Shown here one piece after another: positions 1-6,471 of a stretch of DNA of 9,499 bases (positions are counted from its first letter, which is position 1; the number at the start of each line of letters is the position of its first letter). The DNA lies in the NCBI GenBank assembly GCA_025937955.1, contig JAICQI010000176.1, forward strand, positions 1-9,499, in the 5' to 3' direction. Below the pieces are notes generated by a model. It worked only from the letters and a program-made list of their open reading frames with translations, did no database searches and was not told the DNA's origin. Both the position numbers and the translations under genes were made by a program. The stretch is from Pyrinomonadaceae bacterium. Lineage in GTDB: Bacteria; Acidobacteriota; Blastocatellia; Pyrinomonadales; Pyrinomonadaceae.

Positions 1-800
1 AGGCGCGTGAAATGGCTTTGATGGCTGAATCCGGAGCGCAGGCCGACTTCTGTCAGCGGCAAGTCATTCCGCGCTAACAAGGCTTTAGCGCGCTCAATGC
101 GAAACTTGATCAGGTACTGGTGTGGGGTCGTGCCGGTGGTGCGCTTGAACTCGCGCGCAAAATGAAAGCTGCTCATTCCCGCGACCTGGGCCAGTTCAGC
201 CAGTTTTAAGTCTCGGCTGTAATTGTCGCCAATGAATTCTGTTACATGTCGCAGCTTTGTCGCGGATAGACCACCGGTGAAAGTCACGGGGTGCAACGTC
301 GGAACAGCGTAGTACCTGAGCAGGTGGACTGCCAGCACGTTTCCCAACGACTCCGCGTAAAGTCGACCGCTCAATCCTTCCGTCTTGAGCTCGCCAAGCA
401 AAGCCATACCGACGCTGTTGATGACGTTGTCGCGGCGCGTATATCGTTCGGCGATTTCAACGCTACCGGAGAGTTGTGCTTCAGCCGCCGCTTTCGTGAT
501 GAGCAACGGATCAAGATACACCGCTAAGTGTTCGGAGTTCCCCTCTAGCGCCGCCTCGTGATCGAGTCCCGCCGGCAACACGCAGACGTTCCCTTTCGTT
601 TGTGTGCCGCGAACGCCGACACCGCTCGCCGTGATCAGTTCGCCTTTACAACCATCAGTCAACGAGAGCAGCACGACGTGTTCGCGATGACGGTGACGCG
701 GCAACTCGCCGGGTTGAAGCTGGCAGTGTTCGAGCCTGATGCCGTCCCATGCAGCTTTGCGCTTACGAACAACGGCCGAGCCTGGGCTGGAATTATCCAT
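1..800 (-). CDS. AraC family transcriptional regulator, C-terminus cut by window edge
   Basis: Reading the minus strand from the ATG at 800 gives 266 codons open to the window edge with no stop, so the gene is partial at its C-terminus. Residues about 20-100 resemble a cupin-like AraC sensor domain (HRHREHVVLLSLTDG, then VLPAGLDHEA). Residues about 180-266 are a clear AraC DNA-binding domain. The first helix-turn-helix is near 198-219 (LAELAQVAGMSSFHFAREFK), followed by the PHQYLIKFRIERAKALL linker helix and most of the second helix-turn-helix (LTEVGLRSGFSHQSHFTR). Perhaps 20-40 residues are missing. The start overlaps the end of the upstream TetR-type gene by 8 bases (ATGGATAA), and no good Shine-Dalgarno sequence precedes it, so translational coupling is likely. 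The family role, transcription activation in response to a small ligand, is established. The ligand and targets are unknown. Confidence 0.9.
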   Translation of the reverse strand, partial: MDNSSPGSAVVRKRKAAWDGIRLEHCQLQPGELPRHRHREHVVLLSLTDGCKGELITASGVGVRGTQTKGNVCVLPAGLDHEAALEGNSEHLAVYLDPLLITKAAAEAQLSGSVEIAERYTRRDNVINSVGMALLGELKTEGLSGRLYAESLGNVLAVHLLRYYAVPTLHPVTFTGGLSATKLRHVTEFIGDNYSRDLKLAELAQVAGMSSFHFAREFKRTTGTTPHQYLIKFRIERAKALLARNDLPLTEVGLRSGFSHQSHFTR

Positions 801-1446
801 GAGAGTTCACTGTTAACAACGGAGCGCCGGCTGCGGTTGCGTATCGGCTCAGGCGTTCACGAATCGCTTCACGCGCGCGTTTGAATGCTTTCAGATCGCC
901 GTAGAGCTGGTAGGCCCAGTTGGCGCCCAGTTCGAGCGAGTTGAACTCGAAAGCGAGTTGAGTGGCGTCGATCTCTTTGTTGATCTGTCCGGCGTTCTGG
1001 GCTTCGACGATCGCGTTGCGCAACGTCGTGAGCCATTCCTTCATGATCTCGGCGATGCGATCGCGAACCGGCCCGGGCCGGCTGTCAAACTCGGCTGCCG
1101 CCGCGGCGAAGAAACAGCCACCACGAAACACTCCACTCTGCACGTATGAGAGCCAGATGTCGCAGAGTTTGTAGAGACGGACCAGGCCTTCAGTCGCGTC
1201 AAACGCGGGTTTGATGACTTCGCGAATAAAGATCGCGCGCGCCGCTTCGACCGTGGCGACTTGCAGTTCTTCCTTCGAGCCGAAATGAGCGAAGAGACCG
1301 CTTTTGCTCATCGAGAGCTCTGAAGCGAGCCGGCCGATGGTCAGGCCTTCGAGTCCCTGGGCGGAGGCGATGTGCACCGCGGCTTCGAGAATTGCCTGGC
1401 GCGTTCGTTCGCCCTGGGCTTTCCGGCCCTTTGCTGCCCCTGCCAT
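793..1446 (-). CDS. TetR/AcrR family transcriptional repressor
   Basis: This 217-residue protein has the usual TetR size. The N-terminal DNA-binding domain covers residues about 12-60: ERTRQAILEAAVHIASAQG, then the helix-turn-helix LTIGRLASELSMSKSGLFAHF near 36-55, then GSKEEL. The rest is the helical ligand-binding and dimerisation region, which contains GGCFFAAAAAEFD and a tail that varies in this family. It is predicted to bind an operator as a dimer and release it on binding a small hydrophobic ligand, which cannot be identified here. A perfect palindrome at 1465-1476 lies in its putative promoter, which suggests autorepression. No Shine-Dalgarno sequence is seen before the ATG, and the likely transcription start falls within a few bases of it. 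The AraC-type gene follows with an 8-base overlap and is probably controlled by this repressor too. Confidence 0.93.
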   Translation of the reverse strand: MAGAAKGRKAQGERTRQAILEAAVHIASAQGLEGLTIGRLASELSMSKSGLFAHFGSKEELQVATVEAARAIFIREVIKPAFDATEGLVRLYKLCDIWLSYVQSGVFRGGCFFAAAAAEFDSRPGPVRDRIAEIMKEWLTTLRNAIVEAQNAGQINKEIDATQLAFEFNSLELGANWAYQLYGDLKAFKRAREAIRERLSRYATAAGAPLLTVNSHG

Positions 1447-1454
1447 AGCGCGGC

Positions 1455-1483
1455 AGTATATAGCACGAACGTTCGTTTTAGAA
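1455..1483 (-). promoter_or_regulatory. Putative promoter of the tetR-araC pair
   Basis: On the minus strand a TATACT hexamer (1460-1455) stands 17 bases after TTCTAA (1483-1478). The -10 is good and the -35 is weak (3 of 6 matches to TTGACA). A start about 7 bases after the -10 would fall near 1448, right next to the ATG at 1446, giving a leaderless or nearly leaderless message. This fits the lack of a Shine-Dalgarno sequence. The perfect palindrome at 1465-1476 occupies the spacer. Confidence 0.4.
1465..1476. promoter_or_regulatory. Candidate TetR operator (12-bp perfect palindrome)
   Basis: ACGAACGTTCGT is a perfect inverted repeat located between the putative -35 and -10 elements of the TetR-type gene. 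TetR-family repressors typically bind short palindromes overlapping their own promoters, so this is a natural autoregulatory site. The palindrome is directly visible; its use as an operator is inferred. Confidence 0.55.
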
Positions 1484-1494
1484 AGAAGATTTTT

Positions 1495-1557
1495 AGCCGC
1501 AGATGAACGCGGATGAACGCTGATTTAATCTGCGTTTATCTGCGTTTATCTGCGGCT
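1495..1557. repeat. 63-bp palindromic element built of about 10-bp units
   Basis: The element is an inverted repeat of two 31-base arms around a single T at 1526. Only four arm positions are imperfect. Each arm consists of 10-bp units, for example ATCTGCGTTT twice followed by ATCTGCGGCT on the right. On the plus-strand transcript three of the four imperfect positions are G-U wobble pairs and one is T-T, so the RNA hairpin would be almost continuous. The element begins at the last base of the ispA stop codon. It could end or stabilise the ispA message, but no T-run follows on either strand, so it is not a classical intrinsic terminator. Its arms are related to the repeats at 3436-3455 and 6436-6454 (15 of 19 bases). 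This suggests a dispersed REP-like family. Confidence 0.8.
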
Positions 1558-2468
1558 CAACCAGTTCTATGCAGGATGAAATCGGCGATGTGACGCAGAG
1601 CGTCGGTGGGGCGATCGATTTGGTCCAGGGCTTCGCAGGCGTCGCGGTGGGCTGTGATTGCTGCGGCTCGCGTGTCTTCCATGCCGTGAAGGGCCGGGTA
1701 AGTTGCTTTGTTCGAACGAGCGTCTTTGCCTGGTGTTTTGCCGAGGGCTTCGGCGGTGGCGGTTACGTCGAGAAAGTCGTCCGTGATCTGAAACAGCAAC
1801 CCGAGATGTGAACCGTAGCGCGTTATCGCTCCTAGCTCACTTTCACTCGCGCCTCCGATAATCGCCCCACAGCGCGCCGCAGCGACGATCAGCGCCCCGG
1901 TTTTCAGACGATGAATCTCCTCCAACTGCGCTCGGTTCACCTGGCGCGTCTCCGCCTCCATGTCGAGCGCCTGACCTGCCACCATGCCTTCCGGCGTGCC
2001 CGCAGCCCACGACAGCTCGGCGATAAGCGCGATACGTATTTCAGGACTCAGCCCTGCGTCTTCAGCGATAGTTCGAAAGGCGAGCGTTTGCAGCGCATCG
2101 CCCGCCAGAATCGCGGTGGCTTCGTCGAAGCGGACGTGACACGTTGGTCGACCACGCCGCAGATCGTCATCATCCATCGACGGCAGATCGTCGTGAATGA
2201 GCGAGTAAGTGTGGACCATCTCAAAGGCGCACGCCGTTCTGATCAAAACTTGGTTGGCAGCGCCGAACGCATGGCCGGTAGCCAGCAACAACGTCGGGCG
2301 AAAACGTTTGCCGCCTGCAAAAACACTCCAGCGAATAGCCTGGTGAATCTTCTCCGGCGCAGTGGCAGTCGACGGCAGCAGGCTGTTGAGCTCGACCTCG
2401 ATCAGCGCGCGACTCTCCGCCAGCAGACGATCGAGATTTTCATTCTTCGTTGGCACGATTGTTTGCAT
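1557..2468 (-). CDS. ispA: Farnesyl diphosphate synthase (polyprenyl synthetase family)
   Basis: This 303-residue enzyme condenses isopentenyl diphosphate with allylic diphosphates in the cytoplasm, supplying farnesyl diphosphate for quinones, undecaprenyl phosphate and other isoprenoids. Visible family motifs are GGKRFRP (52-58), the first aspartate-rich motif HDDLPSMD (92-99) followed by RRGRP, the LKTGALI segment near 188-194, and the second aspartate-rich motif QITDDFLD (227-234) followed by GKTPGKDARSNKATYP. The two-residue insertion in the first motif (DDxxxxD) and its preceding YSLI fit bacterial type II farnesyl diphosphate synthases, though a geranyl or geranylgeranyl product cannot be excluded by eye. 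The start at 2468 has AAGGA 11 bases upstream and overlaps xseB by 29 bases, as expected for translational coupling in the common xseA-xseB-ispA neighbourhood. No dxs gene follows; the 63-bp palindrome does. Confidence 0.93.
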   Translation of the reverse strand: MQTIVPTKNENLDRLLAESRALIEVELNSLLPSTATAPEKIHQAIRWSVFAGGKRFRPTLLLATGHAFGAANQVLIRTACAFEMVHTYSLIHDDLPSMDDDDLRRGRPTCHVRFDEATAILAGDALQTLAFRTIAEDAGLSPEIRIALIAELSWAAGTPEGMVAGQALDMEAETRQVNRAQLEEIHRLKTGALIVAAARCGAIIGGASESELGAITRYGSHLGLLFQITDDFLDVTATAEALGKTPGKDARSNKATYPALHGMEDTRAAAITAHRDACEALDQIDRPTDALRHIADFILHRTG

Positions 2469-2712
2469 CGCTCGGCGGTTCCTTGAATGCGGCCGTAACC
2501 GGGCGGCCCTGATTGTCGCGCAAGAGAATCTCGATGCGTCGTTCGGCCTGGCTCAGTCGCTCCTGGCACTCGCGCGAAAGTCGAATGCCCTGCTCAAACA
2601 ATTCGAGACTCTTTTCGAGCGGCAAGTCGCCGTCTTCCAATTGCCGGACGATCTGTTCGAGCGCTTCCAGCGAGGCTTCAAACGTACGCGCTTGTTCCTG
2701 ACCATTACTCAT
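2440..2712 (-). CDS. xseB: Exodeoxyribonuclease VII small subunit
   Basis: This 90-residue protein has the size and signature of XseB. FEASLEALEQIVRQLEDGDL (about 11-30) is followed by PLEKSLELFEQGIRLSREC and the helical end LSQAERRIEILL. XseB forms a two-helix coiled coil that binds the XseA large subunit to make exonuclease VII, which degrades single-stranded DNA to short oligonucleotides during repair. The tail from about residue 70 looks disordered. A strong ribosome site GAGGAA (2724-2719) lies 6 bases before the ATG. The ATG overlaps the TGA of the preceding membrane-protein gene (ATGA). The 3' end overlaps ispA by 29 bases. Unusually, xseB is separated from xseA by another gene. Confidence 0.95.
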   Translation of the reverse strand: MSNGQEQARTFEASLEALEQIVRQLEDGDLPLEKSLELFEQGIRLSRECQERLSQAERRIEILLRDNQGRPVTAAFKEPPSDANNRANEE

Positions 2713-3437
2713 CTACGCTTCCTCGATCGCTTGCGTGGCTGTTTCTTGAACAACGGACTATCCGACTCAATGCTTCCGATCGCCGGCAACTCCCGCATCA
2801 CATTATCGACCACGCGCTGAACGAGCACGTCGTCTTTGAACTCCGTTACCTTCCAAAGATCAGCATCACGTTGCATCGTGATCTCTATCGTGCGGTCGTT
2901 CAGCGGCGCCTTGACGTTCGCCGTGTTTCCCTCAGTGGTCACCGTAACCAATCTCGGAACGGCAACGACGAGCAAGGGAAACGGTTTCGGCTCTGATTTT
3001 GAAGCAAACTCCTTTATCTGTTTCACCACTTCATCGTGAATCGTTTGCTTCAAACGTGGCAACAGCGACGGTACTGTGGTTTCGATCTTTTGCTGAACCG
3101 AATCATTGAACGCGAGGCCATAGCGTGCGGCCGCTTTCTGGCTGACGCTCGAGACCATGTTTTTCGCGATCTCGTCGTCGTTCAATCGTTTTTGAAATTC
3201 AGCGGGATCGTTTCGCTGCGCGGCATCGATGAGCAGGGTCAACGTGTAAGTCGGCGTTGATTGATAATTTCGCCACCACAGAAACCCACCGACGACAGCA
3301 ACAACTACCACCACCAAAACGAGCCCAGCGAGAATCGCCAACACGCGCAACCAGCGATTGCCCTTCCTGCGCGTCCGCACACGCTTAGTGGCTTCATCCG
3401 GCGGCCCATCGACATTGATCACAATCCGCTGGCGCAT
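2709..3437 (-). CDS. Single-pass membrane protein, DUF2939-like, unknown function
   Basis: This 242-residue protein has a basic cytoplasmic N-terminus (residues 1-30, with KRVRTRRKGNR). One hydrophobic segment follows at about 31-54 (rich in L, V and A, ending GGFLWWRNY). The remainder is a probably extracytoplasmic domain of about 165 residues. The stretch after the membrane segment (TPTYTLTLLIDAAQRNDPAE) and its layout resemble DUF2939-type proteins, in which a transmembrane helix is followed by a domain describing a row of small alpha/beta elements; this assignment is tentative. The C-terminus is strikingly basic (KKQPRKRSRKRR). The start codon lies inside a repeat shared with the end of xseA, 5 bases after the xseA stop, and no Shine-Dalgarno sequence is seen. 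Its stop overlaps the xseB start. Co-transcription with exonuclease VII genes is clear, but no functional link is known to me. Confidence 0.85.
   Translation of the reverse strand: MRQRIVINVDGPPDEATKRVRTRRKGNRWLRVLAILAGLVLVVVVVAVVGGFLWWRNYQSTPTYTLTLLIDAAQRNDPAEFQKRLNDDEIAKNMVSSVSQKAAARYGLAFNDSVQQKIETTVPSLLPRLKQTIHDEVVKQIKEFASKSEPKPFPLLVVAVPRLVTVTTEGNTANVKAPLNDRTIEITMQRDADLWKVTEFKDDVLVQRVVDNVMRELPAIGSIESDSPLFKKQPRKRSRKRR
2713..2724 (-). promoter_or_regulatory. Strong ribosome binding site of xseB
   Basis: GAGGAA is followed by a 6-base spacer before the ATG at 2712. It lies inside the 3' end of the preceding membrane-protein gene and supports the 90-residue start of xseB. It is the best Shine-Dalgarno match in the minus-strand operon. 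Confidence 0.7.
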
Positions 3438-3455
3438 CCGTGTTAATCCGTGGCT
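3436..3455 (-). repeat. Short dispersed repeat at the xseA / membrane-protein junction
   Basis: The minus-strand sequence GCCACGGATTAACACGGAT (3454-3436) is two copies of a 10-bp unit. It matches the copy at 6436-6454 at 17 of 19 positions and the left arm of the palindrome at 1495-1557 at 15 of 19. It encodes the last three residues of XseA (A-T-D) and the TAA stop. Its final AT together with the next G forms the start codon of the following gene. Confidence 0.7.
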
Positions 3456-4723
3456 TCTTTACTCTCCACCCGCGCGTTCAACTTTCCCTTTGCCAGTCGC
3501 ACGCTCACAGCATCGCCCTCTGCTACTGTCGCCGCATCGCGCAACAGTCGCCCCGACGCATCCTGCGCTATCGCATAACCTCGTTGCAAGACGCCAAGCG
3601 GTGAAAGCGCGTCGAGCGAAGCTGCCGCGAGCGCAAGGCGTTCGCGTCCTTGCTGAAGCTTGAATTCCATAGCCGCATCGCACGACGACGACGCCGCATC
3701 AAAACGCGCCCGCGCTTCATTCAATCGTGACTTCACTTCATCAAACGCCTGCGACAGCGCCTGCTCCTGAACTCGCGCGCGCAGATTAACTACCTGAAAC
3801 TTCGTCAAACGCACAAGCTGCCGGCCGAAATGCTCGAGAGCCGAGCAAATCTGATCCTCGCGTGCAGCGACTATCTCCGCCGCCGCAGACGGCGTCGCTG
3901 CACGGTGATCTGCGGCGAAGTCTGCAATCGTGAAATCGGTTTCATGGCCCACCGCCGAGATTACTGGTATCACAGACTTGCGAATCGCGCGCGCCACCTC
4001 TTCGGTGTTGAAAGCCCACAAGTCTTCCGTCGAACCTCCACCGCGGCCAACAATCAAAACATCGACAGCGTCGGCTACACGTCCCTCATGCAACGCACGC
4101 TCGTGATACTGGTTAATAAAACGGATCGCGCGCGCGATGTCCGGACCAGCCAGATCACCCTGTACGCGCGCCGGTGAAAACAGCACGTGAACCGTTCTCG
4201 TGCGACGTGAAATCACGTTGAGTATGTCGCGGATCGCAGCTCCGGTGGGCGAGGTCACGATGCCGACGCGGCGCGGAAACACCGGCAATGGACGTTTCAA
4301 CTCTTTCGCAAACAATCCCTCAGCCTGCAGGCGATCGCGAAGTTGTTCGAACGCGATCCGCAGCGCTCCTGCGCCGACCGGATCGAGTGCATCGATGACG
4401 AGCTCATACTCACCACGCGGTGCGTAAACCGAGAGTTTTCCACGCGCGCGAACTTTCAAACCATTCGCAGGTCGAAAACGAATGCGAATGTTTGTCGAGC
4501 GAAAGCACTTCGCGCGCAGTTGCGCCTGCTCGTCTTTGAGCGTGAAGTACCAGTGTCCGGACGAGTGATCTTTAAAGTTTGAAATCTCGCCTTCGACCCA
4601 CACCGCGGCGAAGCGCGATTCGAGCGCGATCCTGATCGAGTTGGTTAGCTGTGAGACAGTTAGCGGCTTTCGTTCGGTTTCGTCGAAGAGTGCGTTGAAA
4701 AGAGGTTGATTATTAACAGGCAT
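3443..4723 (-). CDS. xseA: Exodeoxyribonuclease VII large subunit
   Basis: This 426-residue protein is near the usual XseA length. The N-terminal OB-fold that binds single-stranded DNA spans about 20-115 (LTVSQLTNSIRIALES, VWVEGEISNFKDHSSGHWYF, then GKLSVYAPRGEYEL). The catalytic region carries RRVGIVTSPTGAAIRDI (151-167), GRGGGSTEDLWAFNTE (226-241) and SAVGHETDFTIADFAADHRA (256-275) followed by ATPSAAAE, all hallmark exonuclease VII motifs. A long helical region (about 285-370) that docks XseB follows, and then LSPLGVLQRGYAI (373-385). Together with XseB it degrades single-stranded DNA in both directions. The gene starts 18 bases after the vWA gene stop, with no clear Shine-Dalgarno sequence. 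The final residues A-T-D and the stop come from a dispersed repeat, so the native C-terminus may once have differed. Confidence 0.96.
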   Translation of the reverse strand: MPVNNQPLFNALFDETERKPLTVSQLTNSIRIALESRFAAVWVEGEISNFKDHSSGHWYFTLKDEQAQLRAKCFRSTNIRIRFRPANGLKVRARGKLSVYAPRGEYELVIDALDPVGAGALRIAFEQLRDRLQAEGLFAKELKRPLPVFPRRVGIVTSPTGAAIRDILNVISRRTRTVHVLFSPARVQGDLAGPDIARAIRFINQYHERALHEGRVADAVDVLIVGRGGGSTEDLWAFNTEEVARAIRKSVIPVISAVGHETDFTIADFAADHRAATPSAAAEIVAAREDQICSALEHFGRQLVRLTKFQVVNLRARVQEQALSQAFDEVKSRLNEARARFDAASSSCDAAMEFKLQQGRERLALAAASLDALSPLGVLQRGYAIAQDASGRLLRDAATVAEGDAVSVRLAKGKLNARVESKEATD

Positions 4724-4741
4724 CGGGACATGACTGAAGCA

Positions 4742-6421
4742 TTACGGAGTATTGAACTCTACCACCGGGCTCAATCGCACGGAAGCGCCATCTCGATTCG
4801 TGCGCACCCGCACACGCGGCGACGACGACACTGAATTCGACGCGTACGTGATCGTGTAAGCGGATCGCAATTGCGTCACGATGTCGTCATACGCTTTCTG
4901 CAGATCCTCGAGCCGTCGAATCGGATAGTAAACTCCGCCTGACGCGGTAGCGAGTTTACGTCCTTCGTCGTCAGCGCGCGTGGTCAGCGTGAGGTAACGC
5001 GTGCGCAAAGGATCGATCGTGACTTCAGGTTTCGGCACGCTTGTCTCAGGTATCAGACCCGAAGGCACGTACAACGGGTAAACAAGCGCGCCCGACTCGA
5101 GCAGCGCTTCCAGAATCGCGGGGAACGGCAGAAACGACTTGTTGTCGTCGCCGTCAGACATCACGACGATCGCGGTGCGTTCGCCACGCAGTCGCCTCAG
5201 CGGTTCACTCAAAATGTACCCCAGCGCATCGTAAAGCGCGGTGCCGCCGCCGGCGTCGATCTCGTCGAGTTTGCGCGAGAGCATCTGGCGGTCAGTGCTG
5301 AAATCCGAAATCACCTGGATGTCGTCGCGAAAACTAATGATCGAGATTCGATCTTGTGGGCTGGTCGTGCGGAGGAAGTCGCGGGCAGCTTTGCGAATAA
5401 AATCCATTCGCTCTTCGACGCTGCCGGAGACGTCCAGCAGCAACACCAGGTTGAACGGCTCGTTCGCCGGAGCAACGTTGGTAACACGTCGTTCGATGCC
5501 GTTTTCCCAAACGGTGAAATCAGATTCACGCATGCCGCCGATTGCGCGTCCATTGCGATCGGTGACACTGGCCGTAAAGCGCATCAACTGCGGCGCGACT
5601 GAGCTCACGATTCGTCCGGGCGACGCGCGTCTCACCAGCGCCGGTTCTTTGTCCGGCGGGGGCAGCGTTTTCGCGTAGTCGCCAAACATCTTTGGCGAGA
5701 CTTTGCGGATCGCTTCGACAAGTTGGCTATCGCCACTGCGAACAATCGCGCGTGCGGCTTCGGTCAGAGGTCGTTCGCGCAGATCTGCCGGCGCGCGTTC
5801 CGGATCGATGTTCAGTAGCACCACGCCGCGTTGGGTGCGAAAGTCGAGCGCGACCAGCAGTTCCTTGTCAACGTCTTTTTCGCCGAGCCGGCCGGAGAGT
5901 TTATAAATGCCGGCGGCTTTCTCCTTGATGGGCGGCAGCTCCACGTCGCTCATGTAGCGCGGCTTGCTCGCTTCCCAGGTAAAATTGAACTTGAGAGCTT
6001 CGAGTGGGACGTCGGCGTGGATGGTGCCCGTGTCGGTTTTGACTGAAGCGGATTCGAAGCTGCCGATTACGTCAACCGCGCCCGCTTGCCCTTCGATTTC
6101 GACCTTGGAGCGCGTCGGGATCGTCACTTTGAGATCGATGCGATCCTTCTCGCCGCGGGGGCGCACGTCGATGTGAATGTTGGCGCCCTTTGATTCAACC
6201 TTGACGTCCGCGGGATCGACGGCGAGTCCGGTCGATGTCGCCTCGACGGTTATCTTCTTCTGTTGCTCTTCGGAGGCAACGACACTGACCCGGCCATCGA
6301 GGTTTTTGACGGAAAGCGAGACCTTTTCAGGTGCTTCGAGCTCCTGCCTGTAACTCTGGGCGACGGCTGCTGAGCACACTCCAACAACCAGTAGTATTAC
6401 TGTTAAGAATCTAATACGCAT
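4742..6421 (-). CDS. Secreted VWFA-related protein with N-terminal DUF4097-like region
   Basis: The chosen start at 6421 gives 559 residues beginning with a signal peptide (MRIRFLTVILLVVGVCSAAV, likely cleaved after AVA near residue 21). An upstream in-frame ATG at 6511 would add 30 residues by translating straight through a repeat, so it was not used. Residues about 30-140 form beta-rich segments such as VSLSVKNLDGRVSVVAS and DTGTIHADVP, resembling DUF4097-type sheets. Residues about 275-520 contain a linker and a von Willebrand factor A domain with an intact metal site: DVSGS (330-334), T394 in GGGTALYDA and D423 in VVMSDGDD. Such proteins bind ligands through a divalent metal and are abundant in Acidobacteriota; their roles are mostly unknown. 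It is the first gene of the minus-strand run and is divergent from egtD across 38 bases. Confidence 0.9.
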   Translation of the reverse strand: MRIRFLTVILLVVGVCSAAVAQSYRQELEAPEKVSLSVKNLDGRVSVVASEEQQKKITVEATSTGLAVDPADVKVESKGANIHIDVRPRGEKDRIDLKVTIPTRSKVEIEGQAGAVDVIGSFESASVKTDTGTIHADVPLEALKFNFTWEASKPRYMSDVELPPIKEKAAGIYKLSGRLGEKDVDKELLVALDFRTQRGVVLLNIDPERAPADLRERPLTEAARAIVRSGDSQLVEAIRKVSPKMFGDYAKTLPPPDKEPALVRRASPGRIVSSVAPQLMRFTASVTDRNGRAIGGMRESDFTVWENGIERRVTNVAPANEPFNLVLLLDVSGSVEERMDFIRKAARDFLRTTSPQDRISIISFRDDIQVISDFSTDRQMLSRKLDEIDAGGGTALYDALGYILSEPLRRLRGERTAIVVMSDGDDNKSFLPFPAILEALLESGALVYPLYVPSGLIPETSVPKPEVTIDPLRTRYLTLTTRADDEGRKLATASGGVYYPIRRLEDLQKAYDDIVTQLRSAYTITYASNSVSSSPRVRVRTNRDGASVRLSPVVEFNTP

Positions 6422-6435
6422 TGCCGGGAGATCTT

Positions 6436-6454
6436 GCCACAGATTGACACGGAT
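6436..6454 (+). repeat. Short dispersed repeat between the vWA gene and egtD
   Basis: GCCACAGATTGACACGGAT matches the minus-strand repeat at 3454-3436 at 17 of 19 positions. It fills half of the 38-base gap between the divergent genes. It carries the TTGACA of the putative egtD promoter, created by a G where the other copy has A (GATTGACA against GATTAACA). Confidence 0.65.
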
Positions 6455-6471
6455 TTCACGTGAGCTATGAT
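6444..6471 (+). promoter_or_regulatory. Probable sigma-70 promoter of egtD
   Basis: A perfect TTGACA (6444-6449) is followed after 16 bases by TATGAT (6466-6471, 5 of 6 matches to TATAAT). The start of transcription would fall near 6477-6478. This is downstream of the GTG at 6460 but 3-4 bases before the in-frame GTG at 6481, implying a near-leaderless egtD message if the promoter is real. The -35 hexamer lies within the dispersed repeat. Confidence 0.6.

Noticed and set aside
558..884. A plus-strand open frame of 108 codons over the tetR-araC junction.
   Set aside because: The minus strand carries clear AraC and TetR domains here, so the plus frame is a shadow.
1495..1557. The palindrome as a Rho-independent terminator for ispA.
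   Set aside because: No T-run follows the hairpin on the minus strand; the sequence after it reads AAAAATC. It may still affect message stability.
1911..2486. A plus-strand open frame of 191 codons opposite ispA.
   Set aside because: It lies wholly antisense to a confidently identified gene, has no recognisable domain, and its arginine-rich composition is typical of an antisense shadow.
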